Shown here: piece by piece, positions 23,356 through 34,479 of the stretch
Layout of the letters: every line of letters starts with the position of its first letter
Numbering within the stretch: position 1 is the first letter of the stretch
NCBI GenBank assembly: GCA_930367205.1
Contig: OV884009.1
Location: 78,637,189-78,701,188, forward strand
Direction: 5' to 3'
Source: Acanthosoma haemorrhoidale
Taxonomy: Eukaryota; Arthropoda; Insecta; Hemiptera; Acanthosomatidae
DNA length: 64,000 nucleotides
Notes under the pieces: generated by a model
What the model was told of the DNA's origin: nothing
The model's database searches: none
The model's input: the letters and a program-made list of their open reading frames with translations, nothing else
Program-made: the position numbers and the translations under genes

Positions 23356-23440
23356 CCTTTCGGGACATATCACATACTGTTGATATTGTTTGGCATGCAG
23401 GGTTGCTTTTCAAGCTCAAAATATTATAAGGCTAAGTGTA
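23356..23440 (+). mobile_element. Second copy of the LINE RT motif-A segment
   Basis: TGCCTTTCGGGACATATCAC through TTTGGCATGCAGGGTTGC to CAAGCTCAAAATATT repeats the segment already present at 22968-23045. It belongs upstream of the FEDG box, not after it, so a piece of another copy has been joined here. Confidence 0.75.
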
Positions 23441-23697
23441 TACAACCTCCTTTAACAAAGTATTATTCGGTTGCTTGTTGGATTGAAAATGTTTTTCTCA
23501 TTGCTATGTTCAAAAAGAAGTTTATTTTTGTCTCATTTTAGAATGTTAGCTTGTTAGAATAAAATTAAACTAATTTAAGTGTCTTATGAAGTTTATTTCA
23601 ATTATACTGCGTCTATATACGATATAGAACGTTTAAAAGCGTTTGCATTTAAGCATTTAAAATTATTTAAATTGATAAAATGGTACACAGGCGGTCT

Positions 23698-23783
23698 GAA
23701 ACGTTTCCGACCTCAACATGAAGATGATAATTAAATAAATAAAAGCTGGTGAAATAAAATCTTTGTTAGGTCGGAAACTTTTC
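23698..23783. repeat. Short inverted-repeat element (MITE-like)
   Basis: GAAACGTTTCCGACCTCAAC (23698-23717) pairs with GTTAGGTCGGAAACTTTTC (23765-23783) around a 47-bp AT-rich centre. The arms resemble mariner terminal repeats in style (GAAA-x-TTTC-GACC), so a mariner-derived mini-element is possible. Confidence 0.45.
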
Positions 23784-24884
23784 ATAATTACGTTTATTCT
23801 CGCATGAGCCCACGTTGTATCTGAACCACACTGTGTGAATTATATTTCAATTTACATATAAACCACTCAAGCAGTATGTAAATTACAATTTCAAAAGCGA
23901 AAATGAGTTTTGAACTTTCCCACGTGTCTTTAAGCGCCTCTGAAATTCCTTTCTTGAAAATTTTCATATTTACCAGCAAGGTTCCCTCGCTTGATAAGTT
24001 CGACTTCAAAAGCAGACCCGGCGAAAGTTAAATAGGCTCGTCAAGGCGTAGAGGGTTAGCACTAATCTAGGAAAGGCGGAACAAGCGCCTTCAAAAGAAG
24101 AAATATAAGGTCGGTGGGACATTCATCAACGACCTCACTTACGATGCAAATGAAGCGCTAAAATGAAAACGGTTTTTTTTTTTTTTCAAAGAGCCTCTTT
24201 TTGTCTGAAGCCGTTGCAAAAAAAATCTGGTGGTGATTAAACTGGAAATGGTTCCCTTTTTAAATTGGATTCGTCTATATATATTTTTTTTTCTTTTAAG
24301 AAAGCCGTCTTTAATTCTATACCTGAATTTCTATTGCAAGGGTCCTTCACTTTTTTTTTCATAGCTCTCAAACTTATAAAAAATAAAATGTGGGAAAAAT
24401 AAAAGGAAAATTATTTTGGATTGATGGGTGCCTTTCACTAAGGGGAGTCCTATTTGAAGGATGTATGAGAAGGATATGGGGTGCGGGATGCCTAAAGGAG
24501 GTGGGTGGGTTCGGGAAGGTAGTGAGAGTCTACCTAACTTCACAAGAAGTTATAATAACTCAAATAATATGGCATCATTTAATAACATTTAATCGTCCTA
24601 TTCGGGATCATAATATGCACGTCTAGGAATTTAAACCTAAATCCTTCATCCTGAAGCAGTAGCAATAACCCTACAGAGCATGGAACCCCATTTCGTATTC
24701 GTATTATTTAATAACTGAGACGCAATAATAATATATAATCCTTATATATCTTTGTTAACTAGAGCTTAGAACATTGGTTTATAACGGCTAGTTAATTTTT
24801 TGGGGATAAGGCTCATTAGCAAAAACCGTTTAACCTGTCACTATGGTGATCACCAAAGAGCTCACTATGAACAAAATGTCAGTT
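23784..24884. other. No recognisable gene
   Basis: AT-rich, with a G-rich plus-strand patch at 24420-24530 that has open frames on both strands but no recognisable product. Confidence 0.45.
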
Positions 24885-25110
24885 GTTTTTTAGGTCACTA
24901 GGCCATCTCCAACTTAGGTGTCGTTCTGGGTTGCCAGGGATGATATGGGAGTGTAGGGCATTAGAATACGGATTAGGATGGTCAGAGAGGCAGGATACAA
25001 GTACTGTTAGCGGGAACATCTTAAATGGACGTGATGTTGAGATCAGTGAGATGGATCCTGGATTGCAGGAACTGGTTGCGAAGAATATTGGAGGGCTTGG
25101 GTAATAATTG
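24885..25110 (-). pseudogene. Diverged jockey-like LINE, RT C-terminal fragment
   Basis: The minus-strand open frame ends with LSDHPNPYSNALHS followed by RHLSWRWPSDL. This lines up with the C-terminal end of the main family RT (LSNHPNSLAQSLHC, then RRLKRQWPRDLL). Divergence is too great for the main family, so it is probably from the older jockey-like lineage seen at 33.7-35.4 kb. The upstream part is unrecognisable. Confidence 0.6.
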
Positions 25111-26949
25111 TTAGCTCTCATTGATAAACTGAGTTGTTAAAGTTTAAGTAAAAATATAAAACATTTCGAATATCAAAACATATTTCTGCTTGAACGATAA
25201 GAAAAAGAACCCTTAAAAATACTTAGTAGAATAGAAACGTAGACAGAATTAAAAAAAAATGACTGCATTTCTGCTTAATAATCTCTCGTAGCGATTCAAC
25301 GATTTCATAGCATAGGTATCATATCGATTTATTTAAATAAAATTTAGAATGTATACTTTCTTGCTGTAAAACCAACTATTTTTATTTATTTTTTTTAAAT
25401 CTTTTATTAGTATCAATTTTTTTTTTATTACTGGTGATTATTTATTTGAAATGGGTCAAAATGTTTTAAGGTGAATAATTGTAGGAAAACCCTCAACTTG
25501 GGGAATTAAGTAAGGTGACAAAGCCAACACAATCTATCTCTTGGCTAAAGTTCGTACCGTGCTTATAATGTTACTCAAAATTGATTGAGTACCTTGTCTT
25601 GTTGACGCAATAAATGATAGGAAAAAAACAAAAAAACATGTCTAGCATTATTAGTTTATTTATATAAAAATTTACTTAAGGATGTCGAAACGTCGTCAAT
25701 TATAATTTCCGTTACTTTGATTTTTTTTAAATAACTGTATTTAGTACTTTTTTTTTTTCACATCCCCTTGTTACCTAACTAATATATGTACAAAATATAG
25801 ATTTCACAAAAGAATCTATTTATAATTGCTTCATTATATTTCCTTTAGCTTCGCTACATTTTATACAAATTCTGCTTTCTAATAATAGTGAACTACATTG
25901 TACAGAAGTATAATGATGTACATTATACTTTAATGGATTGAATTTATTAAAAGTGATGGTGCTCACCTTATTTATCATAGACTTAAGACTAACTTACATC
26001 TAGCAATAAAAACTTAAAGTAAATCTTAACCTAATTTTCCCCGACAGTCTGTTGCCATCGATGTGGAAAGGTTGGTGGGGTCATAGTGTTAAACACTGGG
26101 TTTCTGAGGTGCTGCAACTAGTCAAAAAACATGATGTATTTCTGGTGGATGAACTCACCCACCGATGACACACCAAGCAACGGGTTCAGGTCGGCGTTAT
26201 TTAACCTCTCAAGAGAGGTATTTAGTAAAACACAAAATATACAGGTGTAATATATGACTAACAGCTGACTAACCGAGTGAGAGAGAAATACAAAAAGATG
26301 TTTATTGCATTTTAACTGCATACATTCATGTACAATGATCAGAATAGATTGAATTATTATTAGCTTCTACAATAGATAGATAATTAAATACTTTAAAGCT
26401 AGAGGTAAACAAACAAAAATAAAAAACCTCTATCATAATGGTAATATACAAACATTTTTTTTTTGTTTGCTTCATTTTCTCGAATAGCACAATGTATTAA
26501 ATTAGCTTGTTATAAATACTACATCAAATTTACACAAATGTTTTTTTTGACCTTTTGTGAACATATCGTTTTAATGTATCTTTTTTCTAATCTCCTATTT
26601 TGTTTATTGAATGTTTGCAGAGTATTTGATAAAAATGATTCATATTAATACATGTATCTATGGTTCTCATCTTTAATTCTTCGTGTATATATGTATTAAT
26701 AAGTATGCATGTAATAATATGTAATTTTAGAATAGTAGACTATGTTCACTGCTATCTTTAAACAGTTTTAGAGAACTTTACAACTTTAATTGTTTCCAAA
26801 GAAACTTTTTTTGTACTTAAAAATGCCCATTTAGCTTCGAAACATTCTTAATATAATATTGGTCAGATAATCTCTTAATGTATTATGAGTTTTTCTAGTA
26901 TTTATTCTTGATTTTTTTGTTAAAATTGGGTGATACCATTAACAAATAA
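25111..26949. other. No recognisable gene
   Basis: Very AT-rich. A patch at 26040-26290 is richer in G and C and contains the perfect palindrome-like CCTCTCAAGAGAGG (about 26206-26219), but no copy of it was found elsewhere in the window. Confidence 0.45.
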
Positions 26950-27213
26950 TCAATAATTGGCTGAGTATGCTGAATCATTTATGTTTGTTGACGATGAGTT
27001 TATGTTGAGGGTTGGTTGATAAGTTTCATGAAAATCTAATATATCACATTCGTCAACCCAAGCCGATACCCCGGTGACGCAACGATCTGAAACGACGGCC
27101 AACTCTCGGTTTGAGAAACGAGAAAGGACTTGAGAATCAGGCATCGGATAGGGCTTGCAACTCTCGCTGAATGGATTCTCGCCGGTCCTTTGTCCCAGGT
27201 TGAATGTAGTCAA
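26950..27213 (-). CDS. Unrecognised open frame, possible terminal exon
   Basis: An 87-codon minus-strand frame lies in a GC-richer patch (27040-27260). The translation has balanced composition (for example SDRCVTGVSAWVDECDILDF) and ends with a Ser/Asn-rich tail before the stop. There is no ATG at its head. An in-frame TAG upstream (about 27236) ends in AG and could be part of a splice acceptor, so it could be the 3' exon of a gene whose other exons are outside view. I recognise no domain. It could equally be chance coding capacity, or a TE fragment. Confidence 0.2.
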   Translation of the reverse strand: MTTFNLGQRTGENPFSESCKPYPMPDSQVLSRFSNRELAVVSDRCVTGVSAWVDECDILDFHETYQPTLNINSSSTNINDSAYSANY

Positions 27214-28069
27214 GACATTGTTTCCAAAGCGGCGCTAATCTCCGTATTCTCAGAGCCACCACTGACCGGAATAATACTTTCCTTGCAAACTGAATACCTA
27301 CTTAAATCATCGTACTAAGTTTTTGTCGATGACAATTGTTTACTAGGACAAAGGGATATTTTACAAGCCCCAGCATACTTGGAATCTTGGCTGGTTTTGG
27401 CTCATTCATATTAGTAAATAAAAAGCTCGCGTCGGTGTAAAATTGTAGGTAGGACAGAGAGAGGCGTGTATATTTACTTAGAATATTGAATTTACATGAT
27501 AAAAATCATTTCTTGATTTTTATTCTAATGTTTCGTCGGTCTTTTCGGTAAAGTTTCAGATCAAATATTAAACGATAGCGGATACTCCTCTTTCTATTTT
27601 ATAATAATTTTCTTTGTTCTCCGATACGTTTTTTTTAAGAACCCTGCTAAACCTAAAATAAATAAAAAAATATTACATCAAAGAAACAAAAAAGTATTAT
27701 GTGTTTTAACTCGATTAATAAAACTGGTCTACTACTTTCCTGCATATGATTTTCACAAAATGGTGTACGTTGTAATTATTTTCTGAAAATTGGTAGAAAC
27801 AAATATGTGGTTTGTAAGCACATAGTGGAAAGAAATCAATTGTAGTTTATTCAAGTTTTCAAAGACATTTAACATTATATTCAATTGTTTCTCTCTCAAG
27901 TCCAACTGAGATGTAGCGAAAAACAATTTTTTTTAAAAGGTATGAGCATTGGTCACTTGCGTTTGGAAACTGTGATATTTTGTTCCCTCTCAAATTCTTT
28001 TAGCATTTAGACCTCATTTAAATGATGCTTCGTTCACTGCGATCTATGAAAAACTGAGGAAATACCTAA

Positions 28070-28240
28070 GGAAGGCTGAAGTTTTTTTTGTACTTTTTTG
28101 TGTCTAATTGACTGTTCTGCGATAGTGGTCGTAATAATGATTCTATCGGTGTCAAATATTAAATTTCTCAACCCCACAGAATATGATCATGTTTTAATAA
28201 TGGCGTAATATCGGGTTGCATAAAAATAATTAAACGCGAA
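28070..28240 (+). repeat. Dispersed repeat D1 (plus copy)
   Basis: GGAAGGCTGAAGTTTTTTTTG, then GTTCTGCGATAGTGGTCGTA, AATGATTCTATCGGTGTCAAA and TTAAATTTCTCAACCCCACAG keep the D1 order. Confidence 0.6.
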
Positions 28241-28584
28241 AAAGTCCCAGCTCAAAACCTATTTAAGAAGTAAAGTTTTGATTTTGTATCCACGTAACTA
28301 CATTGCCTTTTTTTTATATGTTTAAAAGACCGCGATGTAATAACAAATAAAGAAATTGTGTTATTTGTTTGCAATACAATACATTATAATAAGTTAAATT
28401 ATTTAAGAAACTGACGAGGATTTCTTTATTTCTGGATATTGATTGTTTCTTCTGTTTCAACGTTTTTTTTTTGTTTTTTAATGTAATTCATTTATGATTA
28501 TAATAATTCATGTGCTGTCTCGCATTTGTTGTACTGGCTTAAATAAATATATAAATTGATGAAGTTGATCGATTTCTAGTCAGG

Positions 28585-29000
28585 AGGGTTTCGTAAAGTG
28601 ACTAGAGAGGTGGCGCGTGAACTGGGATCCGATACCGCCGCTAGCAGCAGTGCCCACGTGGTCCCGGAGCCACTGGGACCTGGAACTGCCAAAAACCTGG
28701 TCCTCCATACATTAGCCGGCTAAGTGCATTGATCAGTGAGAAGGCGGTGGAGGGGAGAGCGGTAACAATCGATATGGAGGAGCGAGCAGCGGCAGTAGGA
28801 GTAGGTCATCTGACGTCAGTAGGCACCCCGTCAATACCCTCTCCTAGCTACCGCGTGTCCTAGCCAGAGAGGATCCGTGGTACGGAGGCCCCATGCCTGG
28901 CGGACGAGGGGGCAAGAATATTTGCCCTCTCGACCCCTGTTATTGTCAGGCATGCCGGCCACGTGCCGACCACGTGGTCACCGCTAACCTTTACCCTTCT
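28585..29000. other. GC-rich, CpG-dense island of unknown origin
   Basis: About 400 bp are strikingly richer in G, C and CpG than anything nearby. The island has several short dyads: GGTCCC...GGGACC (28659-28681), AGCCGGCT, CACGTG (three times), and GAGGGGGCAAG...TTTGCCCTCTC (about 28906-28931). The plus strand has an open stretch from about 28572 to 28711 after a pyrimidine-containing TTTCTAG, and the minus strand an 81-codon frame (28860-29105). Neither encodes anything I recognise. Candidates are a transposon fragment, an exon, or horizontally acquired DNA. Confidence 0.5.
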
Positions 29001-29099
29001 CACACAACACCACTTCATAGATACCCAGGTTATTTCTTCCTTTTGATTCTCGGAAAATTTCATGATACAATCTGATAGCCAAGCTCTAAGGGAGTGGTT

Positions 29100-29900
29100 C
29101 TCCATTTAGGTAGAGATTGCACGTCTTTGTCTGCTATGGGTATAGTGGTCGCAAAAATGATCTAATCGATCTGAAATTTTAAACGTTTATTTCACAACAC
29201 CTAGAAATACACTGGTCAGGTTTTGGTAAGAAAAAATAGCAAAGAATCTGAAACGAAAATACCTAGTATTATTTTTTTACATTTTGAGTAAAGAAAAACT
29301 AATAAAAACGTCCATTTGATACCTCTTGATAATGTTTCTTTCTCATTAGTTCCTTTACAAATACATACTTGTAGCTCAGCAGGGGGAGGCTCTACTTCCA
29401 TTCAGGTATAGTGTAATGGTTTTCTATATGCATGTTCTATCATAATGGTCGTTAAAATAATTTAATCAACCTAAAATTATATTCCACAACAGTTTAAAAT
29501 ATGCTGGCTAGGTTTTGGATAGAATAGAATGATGCAAGTATGAAAAAAAATATATACATAAACAAAGTTGGACCTGCGGACACTAACGTTTGCTGGAGCC
29601 GATTTGAATATATTTCGTTTTAATAATGTTCAAGTCAATTAAGATCAATTTTCATTGACCGTGATAGTTTAAAATATATAAAACATTCCTCGAGTACCTC
29701 TCCATATTAATTATTACTTTCTACTATTCGTGCGTAGTCTTGCATCTTTTATGCATATATTTTTTATTACTACTTCATGTTTTAATCAGTATCCAAGCTT
29801 ACTAACGGTCGTAAACATTCGATCAACCTGAACTTTCAAAGGTTTATTTCGCATCAACAGGAAATATTCTAATTAGTTTTAAGCTGTAATTCAATTATGA
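29100..29900 (+). repeat. Cluster of three D1 repeat units
   Basis: Three plus-strand D1 units lie in a row: about 29100-29225, 29375-29530 and 29720-29885. The first two are the best-preserved: GGTATAGTGGTCGC, AAAATGATCTAATCGATCTG, GTTTATTTCACAACACCTAG and CTGGTCAGGTTTTGG, and in the second AGGGGGAGGCTCTACTTCC with TTCAGGTATAG. Units 2 and 3 also share the downstream block ending in GGAGCCGATTTGA or GTAGCCGATTTTA, so the repeat unit is about 300 bp. No open frame spans any unit. Confidence 0.65.
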
Positions 29901-32280
29901 AAAGTGTGTGAAAAAAATTAAACGTGTTGAAAAGGCGATTTTTTGTAGCCGATTTTATAAAATTTTATAAAATACTAAATTGTCACCACAAAATTGTTTG
30001 AAGTATTAATACAATACTGCGGTTACTCTGAACGGCTCGCTGATCACATTAGTATTTAAAATAAAATAAGATGAAGGAATGTTTTTATATTTTATTCTAC
30101 GACTCACCACTTTTAGTTAAGCCCCTGTCTGCTGTTGAAGGTTTGTGCGTTACTCTATTCTTATAGTCTTAACTTTTACTAAACCTAATTAAAATGAAAT
30201 AGTCAAAATATACGATAGATTAATGAACTAAGTACCAGCCTATTTGATGGTGACTAAACCTACGACCAGCTCCCAAATGATATAATGAGTGCTCGTCAGG
30301 GGGCAGGTGGTGTTGTTGTTTATTTATCTTGGATAGGTTTGAATATCACAACATTAAATAAAATTAAAACCTTATTGTTTTTAGTCTGGTGAGTCTATGG
30401 ATCCCGGGATCGACAAGTTAAAAAATAATGCAAAATACAATTAAATGTTGAAACAACATTATCTTGTTTCCTATCCTCGAAAGATTTCTCGTCTGGTGCA
30501 AGGCAGTGTCAGCACTCCGGAACCTATTTTTAACTTCTGATTTTTCCCCATCGTTATTAAAACAAGTAAAATAGTACTGTTCACTTTCAATGGCCTTATT
30601 TCACTTTCTACATTTATTTTATCAATACAACTCATTCATCATAATTCACAAATCATAATCATAATTAGTGCAGAAAATTTATAGGTAATAAAAATTAACC
30701 GTCAATACATCATAAGAAGAATGGTTTGGTCATTGTGGAATCGCCTAGTTTTTAAATACATATTTTAGAGAGTGGTCATAAAATTTAAGAAAGTAGAATA
30801 AATTTAGGTGAGCGTTAATTAGGTCACTATATACTGTAACTAGATCGAGTATCCAATCCATTAAGAAGAATTCGAAATTAAAGAGCAAAATTTCTTACGA
30901 GGGCTTTGTAATTGTTTTATTTTCATTAAGAAAATATGTGGTCGGGGGAGTTGGGGTAAACGCTTTAAGCTATCAATGGTGCTTAAGGGCCTAGTCATTA
31001 GCGTGAGCTGACAAATTCATATCCGACTTCAAAGCCATCAATCGACACCAGGCGTCCCGCATCTGTCCTTTTATTTATTGTTACACCTCAGCGAGCAATA
31101 GAACAAAACCATTCCATTTCAACTAATAGCAATATGCAATATATTATTATATTACTTAGTGAAAACAAACTATAGACATATTGTTTCTGCTCCCTATTAT
31201 TAAGAATATATTAGTGATGGTAACGCAAAAATTATTTCCAATTGTTTTTAGTAAATTTTTTTTTATAAATATATTACTTATTTATATTCACTGTAAACGT
31301 TGATTGTTTGGTATTATATATTCACTTTCCCCGTCTTTTAATTCGTTCATAAATATTTTCAACCCTACAATATAGCTGCTCATAACTGACTTAAAATTTA
31401 ATTATTTTAAATAATCATTAAAAAACTGGCGATGATACTGATCAATTTATTCTATTTGAATTAAACGGCTTTTGATAATTCTAATGTTTTTTGTAATTAA
31501 TGGATACTGAAATTTGTGTTTTTCAAAATTTGCTACCAATATTTTTCCGTGCCCTCTTCGGCGTAAACTTTCATCGAATCACCACCATTGATATTATTTT
31601 AAAGTTTCTGTATTCATGGCGTAAGCAAATCTAAAAACAGTAATTGTGCCAAATTGCCTGTAGGAGCAAGAGCTAATATCAGAACGCAGGGTAAACAATT
31701 TGGAATACCCTTCAAACACCAGCTCCAATTCCCGTCAATTAAACTTTTCCCTTTGATAAAATGTTTTATTTATTAAGCAATGAAAGTTAACAAAATAAAT
31801 ATTAAGTTTTTTTTTTTTTGTGATTTAACTAGTTTGCGTCAAATATAAATTCATCTAAACTAATTTAAATTAAACATTCTTAATTGAGTGTAGTAAGCCA
31901 GATTCTTGATAATTATCTAAAATTTACGGTATAATTTATTTTAGCTTCCATTATACACCGAATCAATCATTTATAACACCTGACCTCTCGGATTAGGTAC
32001 AAAAAACATTAATCTCTCCATATAAGTAGTATAGTTAAACAATCATTCGGAAACACTACAAGGCTTATAATTGGTTCCTTGCCAACAATCCAATATCCCT
32101 GCAGTTCAGACAAGATCATTAGTAATGGCCCAACCGACTCCTCTCCAACGGCATTAAATAATCATTTATTTCTAGCTGACTATTTGTAGGATAATATGTT
32201 TTTCATTTTACGGATACAATTATGTACTTCATTGCTGGTCAAATTTATAGATCGACTCCTTTGGTTTCACCAGTCAATTA
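29901..32280. other. No recognisable gene
   Basis: Very AT-rich sequence. A short block, TTCTGATTTTTCCCCATCGT (30537-30556), recurs at about 42076-42095 and is otherwise unexplained. Confidence 0.5.
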
Positions 32281-32289
32281 GCCTAATTA

Positions 32290-33010
32290 AATACTGCAGG
32301 AAACTTCAAAACTAACAAAATAGATTTCTTCGGATACGAGAGCGTTAATGTACAAATTATATTTATATAAATATTACAAAATATTGCCTTAGAAATAAAT
32401 AAATAGTTCTCTGGACGAGCGTCTGGTGTGCAGGTGTTGGAATAGAAGGATTTTGTAGGCACGTAAGAATTAAGCACCTAATTAATATTAGGAGGGAGAT
32501 AATTCCAGGGAGTGGTGGAGTGGGAATGAAAGGAATGCCAGTTCAGTGGGAAGGTCTGAAAGATGGGATCTCGTGTTCTGGGATTAGGTTAAGGATTCGA
32601 ACTTTTGTAGATTGATGAGAGTTGAGGGTTTAGTAAATTTAGGAATTAAGGGAATACTGTCTATGAAGGGAGGTGAAGTGCCACTCTTACTTGACGTGAA
32701 AATGGGAGACACGGTAACACCAATCTTACAAACCAGTTAATGACTCAATTCAATCAGTCCTGAAGTACCGAGTGACCTCTATGCACGATACAACCCTATT
32801 CAAAGAGGGTGAAAATGAAGTAGGATACCTGGACTCTGCGTGGAATCTATGAAGGTAAGAGTGATCAAATAACCTATGAGTTCCAATAGACCGTGTGTCA
32901 AAGTGGGACTCAAACAAGAGGTTGTAGTCAGTGTTAAAGCCTAAGCTTTTAACGGAGCGGTGAAAAGCGGATAGTGTGACTATTTACGTTTAAGGCAGGA
33001 AAATCGGTAT
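32290..33010 (-). pseudogene. CR1/L2-like LINE, RT C-terminal remnant
   Basis: On the minus strand the translation around 32950-32870 gives VKSLGFNTDYNLLFESHFDT, which fits the post-catalytic V-x-x-LGV-x-x-D-x-x-L-x-F-x-x-H segment of CR1/L2-type RTs. Further on, about 32540-32480, it gives HSHSTTPWNYLPPNI, which fits the terminal F-S-x-x-x-x-x-WN-x-LP block of those proteins. Frameshifts and stops lie between. The two landmarks in the right order and about the right distance make the assignment reasonable. The jockey copies here have different sequences at both points. Confidence 0.5.
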
Positions 33011-33699
33011 CAGGGAGAAATAGAGGCTATTGTAATAGCTTAAGTTTTCACAGCGTAAAAACTCAGTTTTTTTTTCAGCTTTTCCTAGGCACTGATCCAA
33101 TCTAGAAATTCTTCGATCTTCGTAAATTAATGTGGTCAAAATATTGTGTTCGTAACATTAACTCAACTGGTGACTATTTAGTACCATGATATTTTACATG
33201 TTAATTTCATTTAACGACAGAATGATGTAACATAGAGTAGAGTATCAACATCCTAGTTAATAATATGTAATATATAACATATTTAGTTAATAATGTGAGG
33301 TTAGGGCTTAAGTTAACTTTAATTAAGCGAACTCATTAAAATTGTCGTCAAAAGTGTATTCGCAGTTTTATTGCAGTCCCAGTTTCATGGAGGGATGTTA
33401 TTTTGCATGTTAGTTTTACTTGACGCCCGAAGATGTTGAAAATAAAAGCATCTGCATGAAAACTAATAAAGTAAATGACGAACCATTTCCTTGAAATTTA
33501 AAAATTAATATTTTATGATAATATTATGAAGAATATTAACTTAAAGTTGTCCTGACATTTAATAAGTAACTTGTGTTAGGGTTAAAGAGGGCTCTAATTA
33601 TGAGAAGTCATTAAAATTGTAAAATGTCAATTAGCACTTATTCCTTTCCCATAAACTAAGTGGCAGTTTACTAGCCTCGAAACAAACCCATCAACGTAT

Positions 33700-34105
33700 T
33701 TCTCTCTCCTCGACTCTCTTCAAAATAGTATTCTATTAGGTGTCGTTTACAATGTCAAACGCCCATGTGGGTTTCAAGAACGTATAACCCCCAAGCACGC
33801 GTTACTGACTGTTTCCACATCTAAACGATGATTCTTTTCATATCCAGATAGTCCCACATACCGTCCTACGAACCTTCATTGAAATCCTAGCCAACTTACT
33901 TTTTTATCCACCACGGGTTAACTTCCTTAACTCAACAGTCACATGCCTTGACAACCTCTCATCCGATCATAGTCAGGTACTCCTCATTCCCTCAATGACC
34001 TGTCCACAAACATCCTAAACCCCATTCGTTCCAAACATCTACCCCAAGCTGCTTGCCAAAGATCCCAGCAACCAGCTGAACGCCCAACTTACAACCAAAT
34101 GTATG
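33700..34105 (+). pseudogene. Older jockey-like LINE: AP-endonuclease C-terminal remnant
   Basis: The plus strand encodes, with frameshifts, LTVSTSKR, then PDSPTYRPTN, then NSTVTCLDNLSSDHSQVLLI. The SDH triplet (33962-33970) is the conserved C-terminal catalytic motif of apurinic endonuclease-type domains in jockey-clade LINEs, where it follows an NST/LD-type segment. This domain nicks the target to prime insertion. It sits in the expected place upstream of the RT remnant at 34.5 kb. Confidence 0.65.
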
Positions 34106-34450
34106 GGTTTGTTGGGTTGCATAGTAGTGTCCTGAATCGCTCCAATCAGAAACTTTCGATTCTACTTATCTTATATTCCCACCACTGACTACAAAAACAT
34201 CTTGAAATATACATAAATATCCCACCCTCTCCGTCTTAACGAAGAATCCAGGTCTACGTCTTACGGAGAAACGTCTGATTTTGGTATCTCTTCTCCCCCA
34301 TCTTCAAACCTCATCCAGATCCAGAAATTTATTCCCAATTATCGGTTATTAAGGATTTTCATTCCCCATCAACCTATAGAGTTAGTTGTAAGTTGGGCGG
34401 CCGGCAGGTTGTTGGGATCTTTAGCAAGCAGCTTGGGATTTAGGATGTTT
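34045..34450. repeat. Inverted pair inside the older LINE
   Basis: AAGCTGCTTGCCAAAGATCCCAGCAACC and its following bases (about 34048-34100) reappear inverted at about 34388-34440 (GGTTGTTGGGATC, TTTAGCAAGCAGCTTGGG), with about 290 bp between. One arm has been duplicated and flipped, or two copies are joined head to head. Confidence 0.7.
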
Positions 34451-34479
34451 TTGACAGGTAATCTTCTAATACTTGCTTA

